In this document: positions 44,050 to 54,589 of the stretch, piece after piece
Position numbering within the stretch: the first letter of the stretch is position 1
How the letters are laid out: each line of letters starts with the position of its first letter
Source of the DNA: Sutterella megalosphaeroides
GTDB lineage: Bacteria; Pseudomonadota; Gammaproteobacteria; Burkholderiales; Burkholderiaceae_F
Assembly: GCF_003609995.1 (NCBI RefSeq)
Contig: NZ_AP018786.1
Location: 1,870,001-1,934,000 of the forward strand
Direction of reading: 5' to 3'
Length of the DNA stretch: 64,000 nucleotides
Position numbers and translations under genes: made by a program
The notes under the pieces: generated by a model
Databases searched by the model: none
What the model was told of the DNA's origin: nothing
The model's input: only the letters and a program-made list of their open reading frames with translations

Positions 44050-44135
44050 CGCGACTCCGATGTCGGCGGGCGCCTCTCCGGCTCTTCAATTTCATTCGAA
44101 GGGCCGCGAGGCTGCACGCTTGACGTGGCGTCCTC

Positions 44136-44187
44136 AAACGGCCGCGGCCCGGAGCGGGTTCATTCCTGTTCGGGCCGCGGCCGTTTT
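44136..44187 (+). terminator. Terminator of the molybdoenzyme gene
   Basis: AAACGGCCGCGGCCCG pairs with CGGGCCGCGGCCGTTT in a 16-bp stem, followed by TTTTG. It is one of the strongest hairpins in the window. Confidence 0.9.
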
Positions 44188-44825
44188 GCGGTCCTTGCGT
44201 CGGAACGAAGCTGCGATCGGAAAGACCGAGGACGAACGACGCACCGAAACACGTGTTTGCCCCGAACAACCGAAAGAAAAAAAAGGGCCGCGAGTCGAAG
44301 CCCGTGCGACCTCAAGAACGAATTTAGAAAACCGCGACTCGGGGACAGCCGTCGACCGATAGACTTCGGGAAATCGAGCATTCGAATTTATCGTCGATTT
44401 TCAGGAATGAAAACAAATTTTCCGATGCAGGAAGAATCCAATCCATCTTTGCAAACACATGGATTCACCCGAATATACGGCGATATTTTCCGAAGTAAAT
44501 CACACTCTTTCCGAGCGATTTCACCATGAAATCCGCCCCGAAATTCATCCCGAACTTCGTGTTGCAAGGTTCGAGAATTCCGATGGAAAATGAAACCATT
44601 GACGGTATTTTCCGTTTGAAATCGCATGCCGAATTCGTCCTTGCATTCGTCCTCGAATGGCTCGACGACGAAGTACGGGCTTTCGGCCTGCCCTGACGGG
44701 GAACTCCGATCCGGGCGCTTGTGACGGCGGTTGTCCGCATTCGTTTCGCCTCGGAAACGGTCGCTCCCCGAACCGTTCTCGGGCGCCTCGTGCGCTCGGA
44801 CGGGCTACCTCATCGGAGGAGACTT
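44188..44825. promoter_or_regulatory. Upstream region of giant autotransporter 1
   Basis: About 640 bases without a supported gene. The middle (44,330-44,650) is clearly AT-richer than its surroundings and includes an AATCCAT/ATGGATT inverted repeat around 44438-44465. The region ends with a GGAGGAGA ribosome site before the ATG at 44826. A promoter must be here, but no hexamers are assigned. Confidence 0.45.
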
Positions 44826-47800
44826 ATGAACCGCATCTATCGGACTCGCAAAAACCGGCGCACCGGCGCTTTGACGGCCGTTTCGGAATTGAAGCACGCC
44901 GACGGGAAGAAAACCGTTTCGCTCTGCGCCGCGGCGGTGACCTCGGCGCTCGTCGCCCTGGGTCTAGCCGTCTCGCCCGCCGTGCTTGCCACCCCCTGGT
45001 CGACGGGGGAAGACATCAATCTCTCGAAAGAAATCGACGACGGGATGACCCATATCCCGGGGCCCGATTTTACCGAAGGCGACGTAGCCTTTGCGTTCGG
45101 CGACTCGAAGACGCCCGCCAAGACCTACGTCACGGACATTTACCTTGCGGACTCCGATCCGTCGGCCCTGAAAACCTACTTCCACTTTCAGGGGAAGGAT
45201 TCGGGCGAAGTGACGCTCGATCTGACGAGCGGCACCGTGCTCGACCTCTTCGCGCAGACGAAGGGCTTCGAGCAGACGCTCGTGAGTACCACGGGGCACA
45301 TCGACACGACGGGCGGCGTGCCGTGGGGCGATCTGCGCGACCGCTTTTATCTGAGCACGGGTAACGGCGAAGAGAATACCCCCGAGACGAGCATTTTCTA
45401 CCAGTACCTCGCCTACGGCCCCGACACGTCGGATCGCATCGGCCGCGCCTCGTACGTCATCGGCGAAGAAGCTTTGAACCTCCTGGGCGTTTCCGTCGAC
45501 AAGTCCGACTATATCAACGGTCTGAAGTGGACCGATCAAACGGTCGGGACCTATGTCGTACTTTCGGGAATCGATCTCAATGAAGGGAAAACGCTCTCGC
45601 TTTCCGTCCCTGCGGGTTCGCAAACGTTCGGAGCGAAGCTTACGGGCGCGGGCGGCATCGCACTTACGGGCGCGGGGCGCGACACGTCGACCGTTCGGTT
45701 CGAGCCCCTCTACCGGAGCAACGACCCGACGATCGACGCGCTTTTTGCGGGAGCGAACACCTTTACGGGCGGCGTACGCCTGAGCGGCCTCAAGGTCGAA
45801 CTGGCCCGACCGACCGCGCTCGGCACGGGCAATACGATCCATGCGTCGAACGCGTACGTTTGGGAAACGACGGACGGAAGCCTCGCCGACAACCACGCGA
45901 TCAACTTCTCGGATTCCGAGTTTTCGGTTATCAACGGACTCACGGCCGCGAATACGACCTTTTTGGGGACGAACTCCGTCAACTCCTCGGGGCAGACCTC
46001 GGACGGGAACGCCTTCCGAGCGGCAAACGTCGACATCTACGCCTCGAGCTCGCTCACGGTCTCGGGCGGCAACGCTACGACCGGTACCCTCGCCATGCGC
46101 GGCGGAGCGACGCTCACCCTCACGAACGACGGGGCTATGGTTTCGGGCACCGACGTCACCGTTTTCAGCTGGGGCAACCGGATCGACGCTTCGGAGCTTT
46201 ATGCGTCGACCCTCACCCTCAAAAAGAATACGTCCTCAAGCGCGTACCTCACGGTGACGGGCGGCGCGAAGGTCGAGGGCGCCCTGACGCTTGAGTCGGG
46301 CGGCCTCCTCTCGGCGGCCGACGCCCTCGTAGCGGGCAGCCTCGCGATGACGGGCGGCGAGATCATAGCGAGCACCCTGCGCGTCGACTCGTCGGTCACG
46401 GACCTCCACGGCGCGAACACCCTCAGCGTGAACGCGGCGGGAGAAGCGCTCTTCACGGAAGGCTTCGCTCTTGCGGGCGAAGACACCGAACTCACGGTCA
46501 ACGGGAACTTCACGGCTTGGGGCGATTCGACGCTCGAAGACGCCCAACTCACGACAACGGGAACGTTTGAATTCGGCGACCTTTCGGCCTCGGGCACCTC
46601 GGGGCTCACGGCCGACGGGAATGCCTCGGGCAACGCGCTCGGTCTCACGGAATCGGCCCGAGTCGATTTCACCTCCGGGGCGAAAATCGCAGAAACGGTC
46701 TCGCTCGCGGATTCCGCAACCCTCGCGGCCGAAGGGCGTATCTCCGCGAATTCGCTCGTTCTCGCCGACAATGCGACGCTCGACGTGCCCGAAGCACGCC
46801 TCACCGAGAGCCTCGTCTTTGAGAATACGACGCGCACCTACGAAACGACGACGACCGGGTACGGGAACTCCGCGTACCGCGTCGAGCTTAACGGCTCGGA
46901 CGTCGCCTACGGCGATGCGGCCGGTCAGATGACGCACGTTGCCTCGACCCTCCTGCAAGACGGCTCCTACCTGACGGTCGACTACGCGAACAAGGACTTC
47001 CTCGGGAAATCCGTCGCAATGGAAACGTCGAAGGGACTCTTCAACCGTCTGACATTGAAGTCGGAGAACGGCATTCAAAACCTCGACCTCAAGCTTTCGG
47101 GCGCGACCGAAGACGTGGTCGAACTCAAAGGCTCGGGCGCGGTGACGCTCTCCGATACGTTTGCGGAGAACTCGGCCGACTACGCGGGCTGGATCCGCAT
47201 GACGGGCACGAGCCTCGACCTCACGACCGAATCCGGGAAACTCAACTCGACCCTGACCTCGGGCCAGGGCGTTTCGGTCGGTGCGGGCGGCACGCTCCTC
47301 TACGCGGGAAATACGACGCTCGAATTGAACCGCATCGGCTGGGCCGGCCCGGGCGATAACACCCCGAGCGGCACGCTCGACCTTTCCGGGTTCGATTTTT
47401 CGGCGCTTGACGACGACACGCCCGCCTTGCGGGTCGACTCCGTCACCGTGAACGGCGCCGGTACGATTCGGCTCGATCAGTCGGTCGTGACGGGCCTTGA
47501 CGACGGAACGAGCAGCGTGTCGGGCGACCACATCTTCCAAACGCTCTCCAGCACGAACCGTCGACTCGTCGTTGAAACGACGGCCAACCCGAACGCCAAT
47601 CAGATTCACGGCACGGTCGACGTCAACGTCGTCGGAAGCGAAGAAGACTCCTCCACCCTCACGGGCTACTTCAATGCGAACGGTACGTTTGCCGGCACCG
47701 ATGCGAGCGACGACACGGGCGTCGCCACGGGCACATGGGGCTTCACGACGCTCTTTGAGGACGGGAACCTCTATGTGACGCACGGTCTCGCGCAAGTCGA

Positions 47801-50800
47801 GCTTCGCGGGGAAAAAGCGGATCAAAAAGCGCTCGAACTCGCCGTCGACGGCACGACCGAACAGCGCTTCGACGTCCGTCTCACGGGCTCGGGCGACCTG
47901 CGAAAGACGGGCACCGGGACGCTTCTCCTCAACAACACGCTCTCCGACATGTCGGGGACGACGTACGTCGAAGCGGGTACGCTCGCGGCCGATGCGGGCG
48001 CGCTCGGCACCGCGGCGCTCGATGTCGCGGGAAGTGCGGTCTTCGAACTCCACGGCGGTCAGGATACAAAAAACACTCAGTCGGTGCGCACGCTCAACGT
48101 GGCCGAGGGCGGCACGGTCGAAATCGACTCCGACCCGGCGAGTCCCGACCTCCTCACGCTTTCTTTGACCGAGGGCGGCACCTTTGCCGCGGGCTCGACC
48201 CTGACGGGGACAAGCACCTCGCAGCTCGCGCTTGCGGGCGGGACGCTTGAAATCACCGACCTCGAACAGACGGCCGAAAACTTCAAGGGCTCGATCGATC
48301 TGGCCGCGGGGACGACGCTCAAGCTTTCCGGAGACGATACCGAGAAGCAGGCCGATCTCTCCCTCCTCTCCGGCACGGGTAAGGTGATTCTTGCGGACAA
48401 GGCGCTTTACGGAAGCAAAGCGGGCTTCACCGGAACGATCGTGGTCGACGACGGTTGGCTCACGATCAATAAGGACGCGAACACCGGAACGCCCGGCAAC
48501 CGCGCGTCGCTTGCGATGAGCAAAGGCATCGTCGATTCGACGGATAAAACGCACGTCTTCAAGACGATCACCCTCACGGGCGGCCAACTCGGCGTAGGGA
48601 GCGCCGTTCCCGGCTCGGACGCGACGGGGGCCCTCATTGCAACCGACGGTCTCACGCTCAAGAACATGGTGATCGACGTCGACAACACCGAAAACCAAGC
48701 GGACGTTCCCGCGGAAAGTCTTCTTGCCGTCGACAACGAAACGGGGGCGACGTCCTGGCTCGTGCGGCTTGCGAAGAATTCGACGGCTGAGGCCGTCATC
48801 GACGCCGATTCGATCACCGTCAACGCGAAAGCTCACGAACAAACGAGCGACCTCGTTCAGGACGGTGCGGACGTAGGCGACGTCACCTATGAAACCGGAG
48901 TCGTTGTCGACGCGACGGGTATCGGCATCAACTACCGTGCAACCGCTCTGACGCTCACGGGCGAACTCGAACTCGCGGGTTCGGATACCGTCACCGCCGA
49001 TTCGACCCTCGACCTCAAAATCAATGGAGAGGACTCGGGCGGCATTCGCGTGACGGACAAAACCGTAACGCTCGCGAAGACGGGCACCTACGGGACGCTC
49101 TCCGTCGACGAAGGTGCGAAGGTGGCGGTCAATGGCACCCAGACGCTTGCGCGCGGGGGCGAGATCCTCGGTGCGGTCGAAACGGCCGAGGGGACCGAGT
49201 TGCTCGTGACGGGCGGAACGCTTACGATCGGGGCCGCGGCCTCCACCAAATTTGCGGCCGCGCTCGATGCGAAGGATGCCGCTCGGGGTGCCGCGCTTCG
49301 CTTCGAGGGCCGTCAGGGTACGGCCAAGGGTAAACTCTTTGAGGGTAACCTTGCGGCTCGCAAGGATGCGCGCGTCGAATTTTCCGGGACTTCGGGCAAC
49401 TTCGCCCTCAGCTCGGGAACGGCCGCGTACGTACTCGAAGATGCGAGCCACATCACCTTCGGTCCTGCGGCGGGCAAAGACTTCGTCGCGGACAAGGTCG
49501 CGGTCGACGCGACGAGCACGGCCTACTACGACCTCACGGGTCCTGCGGCGGGCTCGGTCGACCTCTCGGGCGTGACGGGCGAAGGCCGCGTTTCGCTCGG
49601 CTACCGCGAAGCGGGCGGCACGCTCGCGGCTTCCTCCGTGAACGAAGCCTTCACGGGCACGCTCGCCTACTCGAACGCCGAGCTCGTCATCGGGACCGAT
49701 ACGTCCGTCGCGAATTCCGCGCTTACGCACTTTGCATCGCAGCAAGGGAAACTTGAAGTCGGTGCGGGGTCGGTGCTCGGCATCAACAACCTGAAGACGA
49801 TCGGCTCGGACGGCACCGTGGCCCCCGTTCCGATCGCCCTGGCGGGCGACCTGACGGTGGCGGAGGGCGCCACGCTCGACTTCACGCCGGGCATTCGCAT
49901 CGGAAACGGCGAGGGGTACCTCGGAAACGCTTCGGGCGTCTCCGTCAATGCGATCGACATGCGGGGGCACGTGCTTCGCGCCTCGGGCGGCGTGACGGTC
50001 AAGGCCGACATCAAAGACCTCGACTTCGCAAGCGGCTTGCCGGGCAACGGCTCCTTCGACGGGTCGATTCTCGACCTGATCGGCGAAGAGCCCGATTACC
50101 CGGTCCTCGCGCTCATCACGAACGTCGGCGCCGACGCGGATACGCTCGCGCGCCTTGCCGCCGCCATGACGCTCGACGCGGGCGAAGCCGCAAGCGAATT
50201 CACCGTCGATTACTGGCAGCCCGATTGGACGGGCGGCACGGGCGAAGCCCTTCACGTCGCCAACGTCCGTACGGGTGCGAAGATCGTCGCGGACGCGGCG
50301 AATTCGGGCCTTGCGGTCGGTGCGGGGATTACGGGTATCGACATTCGTCCGAACGCCACGCTGCGCATCGACCCCTCCGCCTCGACCGACACGGGCGCTG
50401 AGACGCATACGATGGACGCCGTCATCACCGGGGACGACTCCGTCACGCTCGTCGTCACGGGGAACTACGGCGACGCGAATTCAAGCGTCGTCTTTGCGGC
50501 CGACAACACCTATACGGGTGAAACCCGTATCGAGCGCGGCGCCGAGGTGCGTGCGACGGCCGCGCGCGCTTTTGCCTCGAGCAAACGCGTCTCGGTGGGG
50601 ACCGTCGACCCCGCTCGTCTCGACGAACGCACGACGCTTGCCTTCGCGCACGATGCCGCGCGGTCCGATACGACGACCGAACACGCCGTGCGCGCGCTCG
50701 AAGCGGGCGACGCGGGGACGGTCGTACTCGAAGACCGCACGGCCCTCACGCTTACGGACGGACACTCGTCCTTTGCCGCGGGCTCGATCCTCACGGGCAC

Positions 50801-52550
50801 GGAAAACACCGCCCTTCGCCTGAGCGCCTCGGGCGCGCAGGGGGTTGAGGTCGACTTCGCGAATCCCGCCGAAACCCTGAAGGACTTTGCCGGCACGTTC
50901 GCGCTCGGCGCCGGAACGGTCGTCAATCTCGCGGTCGAGGGCGACACGCCCTTTACGTGGCACAACAACGTGGGTTACCTCCTCGACGCGCGTTCGCGTG
51001 CGCTCTCCTCGGGCGAATTCGTGAAGACCGGTTCGGGCACGCTCGTTATCGACGGCACCGTCACGGATCGCCTCCCCGGCATGTACCTCACGAGTCGCGA
51101 GGGCACGACGCACCTGCGGGGCGGCGCCATGCTCCCCGGCCTTACGGCCGCTTCGCGCGTCACCGTCGACGGGGTGGCCTCCTTCGGGAACCTCACGGCC
51201 CGAACGGGGAACCTCTTCGAGCTCGACGTGGCAACGGGCGTTGCAACGGACTCGACGGACACTCTCGCGAGCGAGACGGCCGGCGAACCCGTCCGCATCG
51301 ATGAGATCGGTGCGAACGGCTCGGACGGCATTCGCGTGCTCGGCACCGCTTCGGGGATCTTCAACGTCGCCGTGACGTCAAGCACGAACCGCGGCGCCGA
51401 GGAACGCATCCGCGTGATGGACATCGCCCGTCGCGACGACGCGAACTTCGGCGTGCGACTCGTCGACGCGACCACGGGAGCCGCGCTCCCGGGGCTTGAA
51501 ATCGGCGGCTACGACTACGTGCTCGTCGCGGACGACCGCATCGAAGATCCGGGCACCGACCTCTGGTTGTCGAGCATTGCAGGCGACGAAGGGTCGCGCA
51601 ACACGGCGGTCTCGGCAGGCTCCTACCTGGGCGTTGCCGCCGCGGCGCAGCTCTTCGACTTGTCGCTTCACGACCGCATGAGCAACCGCTCGTGGCTCAA
51701 AGCAAACGCCGACGGGTCGATCGCCAACGCCTTCTGGGTGGTTGAAAACGTCTCGCACGAGCGCTACGGCGATTCGACGGGCCAGATTTCGGTGCACGAC
51801 ACGGCCTCGACCACGACGCTCGGCTCCGACGTCCTTTCGGGACTTGCGGCGGGCGGCACGTGGTACGCGGGGGCGATGTTCTCCTACGCCACCGAAGACA
51901 CGAAGAGCCGTTCGACGCGCACGGGCCTCGAATCCCGTGCCGACACGGACGCGTGGGGTGCCGGTATCTATGCGGGGTGGCAGCTTGAGGGCGCCGACCG
52001 CACGGGTCCCTACGTCGACGGCTGGCTCATGTGGACCGACGCCGAGAGCGACGTGAAGGGCTTGAACGTCTCCGAAACCGCCGAAGGGAACGGGCTCTCC
52101 GCCTCGCTCGAAGCGGGCTGGGGCTTCAAGGCCTTCTCCTACGACGCGCACGGTCAGGCGGGCGACATCTACGTCGAACCGCACGTCTCCGTCACGTGGT
52201 TCGGTTACGAAGCGGACGACATCTCGAACGACGTTCACGACGTGACCTTCGAAGGGAAGGACAACATCCGCACGAAGCTGGGTGTGAAGACCTACGCCTT
52301 CGGGAAGACGACGGGCGGGTTCTCCCCCTACGTCGAACTCAACTGGATCCACAACACCGAAACCTACGGCGTCACGATGTCGAACGTGACCGTCGAGCAG
52401 ATGGGTGCCGAAGACCAGGCCGAAGTTCGCGCGGGCGCCGACTGGCGCGTGACGGATTCGCTCTCCGTCTGGGGCCACTTCGGTTACGCCTCGGGCTCGA
52501 ACGGCTACTCGGCGAGCGAAGGCACGCTCGGCTTGCGTTACGCCTTCTGA
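44826..52550 (+). CDS. Giant autotransporter 1 (adhesin-type beta-helix passenger)
   Basis: A 2,574-residue type Va autotransporter. The extended signal peptide begins MNRIYRTRKNRRTGALTAVS, with a hydrophobic core ending in AVLA. The passenger is a very long repetitive beta-helix rich in Gly, Thr, Ser and Asp, with many strand-turn units such as GSGAVTLSDTF, GTLLLNNTLSDMSGTTYVEA and GTGKVILADKALYG. No protease or lipase triad is visible. The C-terminal ~300 residues, from SYLGVAAAAQLFDLSLHD to LGLRYAF, form the translocator barrel. Such proteins commonly act in adhesion or aggregation; the ligand is unknown. The ATG at 44826 has a GGAGGAGA site. A homologue with the same layout starts at 55,987, and the C-terminal ends are almost identical in DNA sequence. 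Confidence 0.95.
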   Translation: MNRIYRTRKNRRTGALTAVSELKHADGKKTVSLCAAAVTSALVALGLAVSPAVLATPWSTGEDINLSKEIDDGMTHIPGPDFTEGDVAFAFGDSKTPAKTYVTDIYLADSDPSALKTYFHFQGKDSGEVTLDLTSGTVLDLFAQTKGFEQTLVSTTGHIDTTGGVPWGDLRDRFYLSTGNGEENTPETSIFYQYLAYGPDTSDRIGRASYVIGEEALNLLGVSVDKSDYINGLKWTDQTVGTYVVLSGIDLNEGKTLSLSVPAGSQTFGAKLTGAGGIALTGAGRDTSTVRFEPLYRSNDPTIDALFAGANTFTGGVRLSGLKVELARPTALGTGNTIHASNAYVWETTDGSLADNHAINFSDSEFSVINGLTAANTTFLGTNSVNSSGQTSDGNAFRAANVDIYASSSLTVSGGNATTGTLAMRGGATLTLTNDGAMVSGTDVTVFSWGNRIDASELYASTLTLKKNTSSSAYLTVTGGAKVEGALTLESGGLLSAADALVAGSLAMTGGEIIASTLRVDSSVTDLHGANTLSVNAAGEALFTEGFALAGEDTELTVNGNFTAWGDSTLEDAQLTTTGTFEFGDLSASGTSGLTADGNASGNALGLTESARVDFTSGAKIAETVSLADSATLAAEGRISANSLVLADNATLDVPEARLTESLVFENTTRTYETTTTGYGNSAYRVELNGSDVAYGDAAGQMTHVASTLLQDGSYLTVDYANKDFLGKSVAMETSKGLFNRLTLKSENGIQNLDLKLSGATEDVVELKGSGAVTLSDTFAENSADYAGWIRMTGTSLDLTTESGKLNSTLTSGQGVSVGAGGTLLYAGNTTLELNRIGWAGPGDNTPSGTLDLSGFDFSALDDDTPALRVDSVTVNGAGTIRLDQSVVTGLDDGTSSVSGDHIFQTLSSTNRRLVVETTANPNANQIHGTVDVNVVGSEEDSSTLTGYFNANGTFAGTDASDDTGVATGTWGFTTLFEDGNLYVTHGLAQVELRGEKADQKALELAVDGTTEQRFDVRLTGSGDLRKTGTGTLLLNNTLSDMSGTTYVEAGTLAADAGALGTAALDVAGSAVFELHGGQDTKNTQSVRTLNVAEGGTVEIDSDPASPDLLTLSLTEGGTFAAGSTLTGTSTSQLALAGGTLEITDLEQTAENFKGSIDLAAGTTLKLSGDDTEKQADLSLLSGTGKVILADKALYGSKAGFTGTIVVDDGWLTINKDANTGTPGNRASLAMSKGIVDSTDKTHVFKTITLTGGQLGVGSAVPGSDATGALIATDGLTLKNMVIDVDNTENQADVPAESLLAVDNETGATSWLVRLAKNSTAEAVIDADSITVNAKAHEQTSDLVQDGADVGDVTYETGVVVDATGIGINYRATALTLTGELELAGSDTVTADSTLDLKINGEDSGGIRVTDKTVTLAKTGTYGTLSVDEGAKVAVNGTQTLARGGEILGAVETAEGTELLVTGGTLTIGAAASTKFAAALDAKDAARGAALRFEGRQGTAKGKLFEGNLAARKDARVEFSGTSGNFALSSGTAAYVLEDASHITFGPAAGKDFVADKVAVDATSTAYYDLTGPAAGSVDLSGVTGEGRVSLGYREAGGTLAASSVNEAFTGTLAYSNAELVIGTDTSVANSALTHFASQQGKLEVGAGSVLGINNLKTIGSDGTVAPVPIALAGDLTVAEGATLDFTPGIRIGNGEGYLGNASGVSVNAIDMRGHVLRASGGVTVKADIKDLDFASGLPGNGSFDGSILDLIGEEPDYPVLALITNVGADADTLARLAAAMTLDAGEAASEFTVDYWQPDWTGGTGEALHVANVRTGAKIVADAANSGLAVGAGITGIDIRPNATLRIDPSASTDTGAETHTMDAVITGDDSVTLVVTGNYGDANSSVVFAADNTYTGETRIERGAEVRATAARAFASSKRVSVGTVDPARLDERTTLAFAHDAARSDTTTEHAVRALEAGDAGTVVLEDRTALTLTDGHSSFAAGSILTGTENTALRLSASGAQGVEVDFANPAETLKDFAGTFALGAGTVVNLAVEGDTPFTWHNNVGYLLDARSRALSSGEFVKTGSGTLVIDGTVTDRLPGMYLTSREGTTHLRGGAMLPGLTAASRVTVDGVASFGNLTARTGNLFELDVATGVATDSTDTLASETAGEPVRIDEIGANGSDGIRVLGTASGIFNVAVTSSTNRGAEERIRVMDIARRDDANFGVRLVDATTGAALPGLEIGGYDYVLVADDRIEDPGTDLWLSSIAGDEGSRNTAVSAGSYLGVAAAAQLFDLSLHDRMSNRSWLKANADGSIANAFWVVENVSHERYGDSTGQISVHDTASTTTLGSDVLSGLAAGGTWYAGAMFSYATEDTKSRSTRTGLESRADTDAWGAGIYAGWQLEGADRTGPYVDGWLMWTDAESDVKGLNVSETAEGNGLSASLEAGWGFKAFSYDAHGQAGDIYVEPHVSVTWFGYEADDISNDVHDVTFEGKDNIRTKLGVKTYAFGKTTGGFSPYVELNWIHNTETYGVTMSNVTVEQMGAEDQAEVRAGADWRVTDSLSVWGHFGYASGSNGYSASEGTLGLRYAF

Positions 52551-52626
52551 TCCCGACCGAACCCTTCGGGAACACCCGAAGCGTTTGAGTCGCACCTCAA
52601 CGGCCTCCCCTTCCGGGGAGGCGCTT

Positions 52627-52660
52627 CCCCCCGCCGGAATTCCACGGCGGGGGTCTTTTT
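52627..52660 (+). terminator. Terminator of giant autotransporter 1
   Basis: CCCCCGCCG and CGGCGGGGG form a 9-bp stem followed by TCTTTTT; a second hairpin (CCTCCCC / GGGGAGG) lies just before it. The insertion sequence begins at the base after the T-run. Confidence 0.92.
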
Positions 52661-52682
52661 CCTGAGTTTGACAGTTGCAACT

Positions 52683-52723
52683 AGGGGCAATCCTTGCTCA
52701 GCCTGGGGTTGTGCCCCTTTTTT
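52683..52723 (+). terminator. Terminator-like hairpin inside the IS left end
   Basis: AGGGGCA and TGCCCCT bracket a ~22-nt loop and are followed by a T-run. It stands between the inverted repeat and the transposase promoter and would insulate the transposase from transcription entering from autotransporter 1. Confidence 0.65.
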
Positions 52724-52770
52724 ATCGTCCCCAACATGTTATAATATAGTTATATTTTTATGGGCGCACG

Positions 52771-54510
52771 ATGAATCTCGTTATTCAGAAAACCGGGGGC
52801 AAGGAGTACGTCTCTTTTCGCGAGTCCTTTTGGGACCCTGTAAAGAAGAAAACCTCCAGCAGAACCGTCCGCAACTTCGGACGGCTGGATCTGTTGCTGG
52901 CTCAGGATCCCGAAGCGCTCGACAAGCTGCGTGCTCAGGCCGAGGAGCTCAAGAAAGCACATCAGGAGTCGAAGAATGCGCTCCTGCAGAAACGCGTCAA
53001 AGAGGCTTTGTCAATCAAAGCCCGCGGCGCCTCCACAGGGGACAGCCGCACGGTGATGCTTGGGTCGAGCGTGTACCGCCAGATCTGGGAGCGCCTCGCG
53101 ATGCCGAGAAAACTGCGTGATCTGCAAAGCAAGGGAAACACCCGCTTCGACTTCCCGAACGCGGTCTTCTACATGGTGGCCGCCCGCAGCCTCATGCCCG
53201 ACTCGAAGCTGGCTCAGTGGGAGCGCCGCAATCGGTTTTTGTACGGCAGCGACAAACTCCGGCTCTGCCACCTGTATCGAGCCATCGATCTTCTGTGCGC
53301 CAATAAGGAGCAGCTGGTTGCCTACATGAATAGGCAGATCGCCAAGCAGTACAAGCGGGCGGTCACCGTCGCGCTCTACGACGTCACTACGTACCGGTTC
53401 GAAAGCCAAGACGCCGACACACCGCGCAATTTCGGCTTCTCAAAGGACCACAAATTCAATCAGGTCCAAGTGATGATGGGGCTCTTGATCGATCAAAACG
53501 GCATTCCGATCGATTACGAACTATTCCCCGGCAATACCGGCGAATTCAGCACGATGCTGCCCTTGCTTCGCAAACTCAAGGACACGTACGGCATCGAGCG
53601 GGTGGTGGTTACCGCGGATCGCGGCCTGAACAGCGGCGCGAACCTGTACGCGCTGCGCGAGATGGGGCTCGATTATGTCATCGCGTACCGCTTGCGCAGC
53701 AACGCCGCCAAGATGCTGCCGCTGATCCGCGACAGCGAGGGCTGGACCGTGCGGAACAGCAGTGTTCGCACCGATGTCTCGAAGTTCCGAGTCACCGAGG
53801 AGACACGGCGTGTTCGAGTTACCGATGAATGCACCGGCCGGCCCAAATTCATTGACATCACATCGAAGCTGCTGCTCAACTATTCGGAGCACAGAGCTCG
53901 AAAAGATGCGCACGACAGAAGCAGCCTGGTCGCAAAGGCCGAGCGTTACGCCGAACATCCGGGATTGCTCAAAAGCGACCTGCGACGCGGCGGCAAGAGC
54001 TATCTCAAGCTGAAGGAAGGCAACTTGGGAGCCGGCCCGGACACCGAGCGCATCGAAGAAACTGAAGCCTTCGATGGGTATTGCGGAATTTGCTACTCAG
54101 ATGCGAAAATGACGCCCGACGAAGTCCTGAGGATTCATCACAGTCTCCGGCAAATCGAAGAGTCCTTCAGAATTTCGAAGTCGCTACTGGAGGCGCGCCC
54201 GTGCTTTCACTGGACGGAATCACGCATTCGAGGCCACTTTCTGATCTGCTACATCGCCTTGGTCATCCATCGCCTCTTGGAGACCGAGCTGGCGGCAGCC
54301 GATGAGAGCATCACCGCGGAGCGGATCATCGAAGCGCTGAGCGAGGCAACGTTGACGGAAGTGCAGTTGCCGGACGGCGAGAAGTTCTACACGAAATCCA
54401 ACACCGCGGGCGATTTCGAGACCATAGCAAGAGTGGTCGGACTGAAACCGTTGCCGGGTCTTGCGAGCGAGGCGGACGTAAAGCGCGCACTAAGAGTGAA
54501 GGCCTTATAA
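52771..54510 (+). CDS. IS1634/IS4-family DDE transposase
   Basis: A 579-residue, apparently intact transposase. The catalytic acids are visible: Asp in ALYDVTTYRFES (near residue 203), Asp in VVTADRGLNSGA (near 282) and Glu in the YREK-like RQIEESFRISKS (near 463). The long N-terminal region (SSRTVRNFGRLDLLL and a Lys/Glu-rich helix) fits IS1634-type proteins, which are longer than IS4 proper. Codon use and base composition (~57% GC by eye) differ slightly from the surrounding genes. The reading frame is complete, so the element could still move if both ends are functional. Confidence 0.93.
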   Translation: MNLVIQKTGGKEYVSFRESFWDPVKKKTSSRTVRNFGRLDLLLAQDPEALDKLRAQAEELKKAHQESKNALLQKRVKEALSIKARGASTGDSRTVMLGSSVYRQIWERLAMPRKLRDLQSKGNTRFDFPNAVFYMVAARSLMPDSKLAQWERRNRFLYGSDKLRLCHLYRAIDLLCANKEQLVAYMNRQIAKQYKRAVTVALYDVTTYRFESQDADTPRNFGFSKDHKFNQVQVMMGLLIDQNGIPIDYELFPGNTGEFSTMLPLLRKLKDTYGIERVVVTADRGLNSGANLYALREMGLDYVIAYRLRSNAAKMLPLIRDSEGWTVRNSSVRTDVSKFRVTEETRRVRVTDECTGRPKFIDITSKLLLNYSEHRARKDAHDRSSLVAKAERYAEHPGLLKSDLRRGGKSYLKLKEGNLGAGPDTERIEETEAFDGYCGICYSDAKMTPDEVLRIHHSLRQIEESFRISKSLLEARPCFHWTESRIRGHFLICYIALVIHRLLETELAAADESITAERIIEALSEATLTEVQLPDGEKFYTKSNTAGDFETIARVVGLKPLPGLASEADVKRALRVKAL

Positions 54511-54534
54511 CAGCTTACGAACGGTGGAAAAACA

Positions 54535-54573
54535 GGCGAGAGCCCTTGCCGGGCAAGGTTTCTCGCCATTTTT
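54535..54573 (+). terminator. Transposase terminator at the IS right end
   Basis: GGCGAGA / TCTCGCC encloses an inner CCTTGCC / GGCAAGG stem, followed by ATTTTT. It directly abuts the right inverted repeat. Confidence 0.85.
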
Positions 54574-54589
54574 AACTGTCAAACTCAGG

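Larger units (their letters stand above)
52661..54589 (+). mobile_element. IS1634/IS4-type insertion sequence, 1,929 bp
   Basis: The ends are a perfect 16-bp inverted repeat: CCTGAGTTTGACAGTT at the left (52661-52676) and its complement at the right (54574-54589). One transposase gene fills the element. The left end carries a hairpin (AGGGGCA / TGCCCCT followed by T's, 52683-52723) that would block read-in from outside, and a TATAAT box at 52740-52745 for the transposase. The flanks do not match: the left is the autotransporter 1 terminator, the right the inside of a molybdoenzyme gene. There is no target-site duplication, which suggests a deletion next to one end after insertion. Confidence 0.93.

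Noticed and set aside
52661-54589. Search for a target-site duplication around the IS
   Set aside because: The flanking bases (TCTTTTT on the left, AGAGCCGC on the right) do not match, so no duplication can be claimed.
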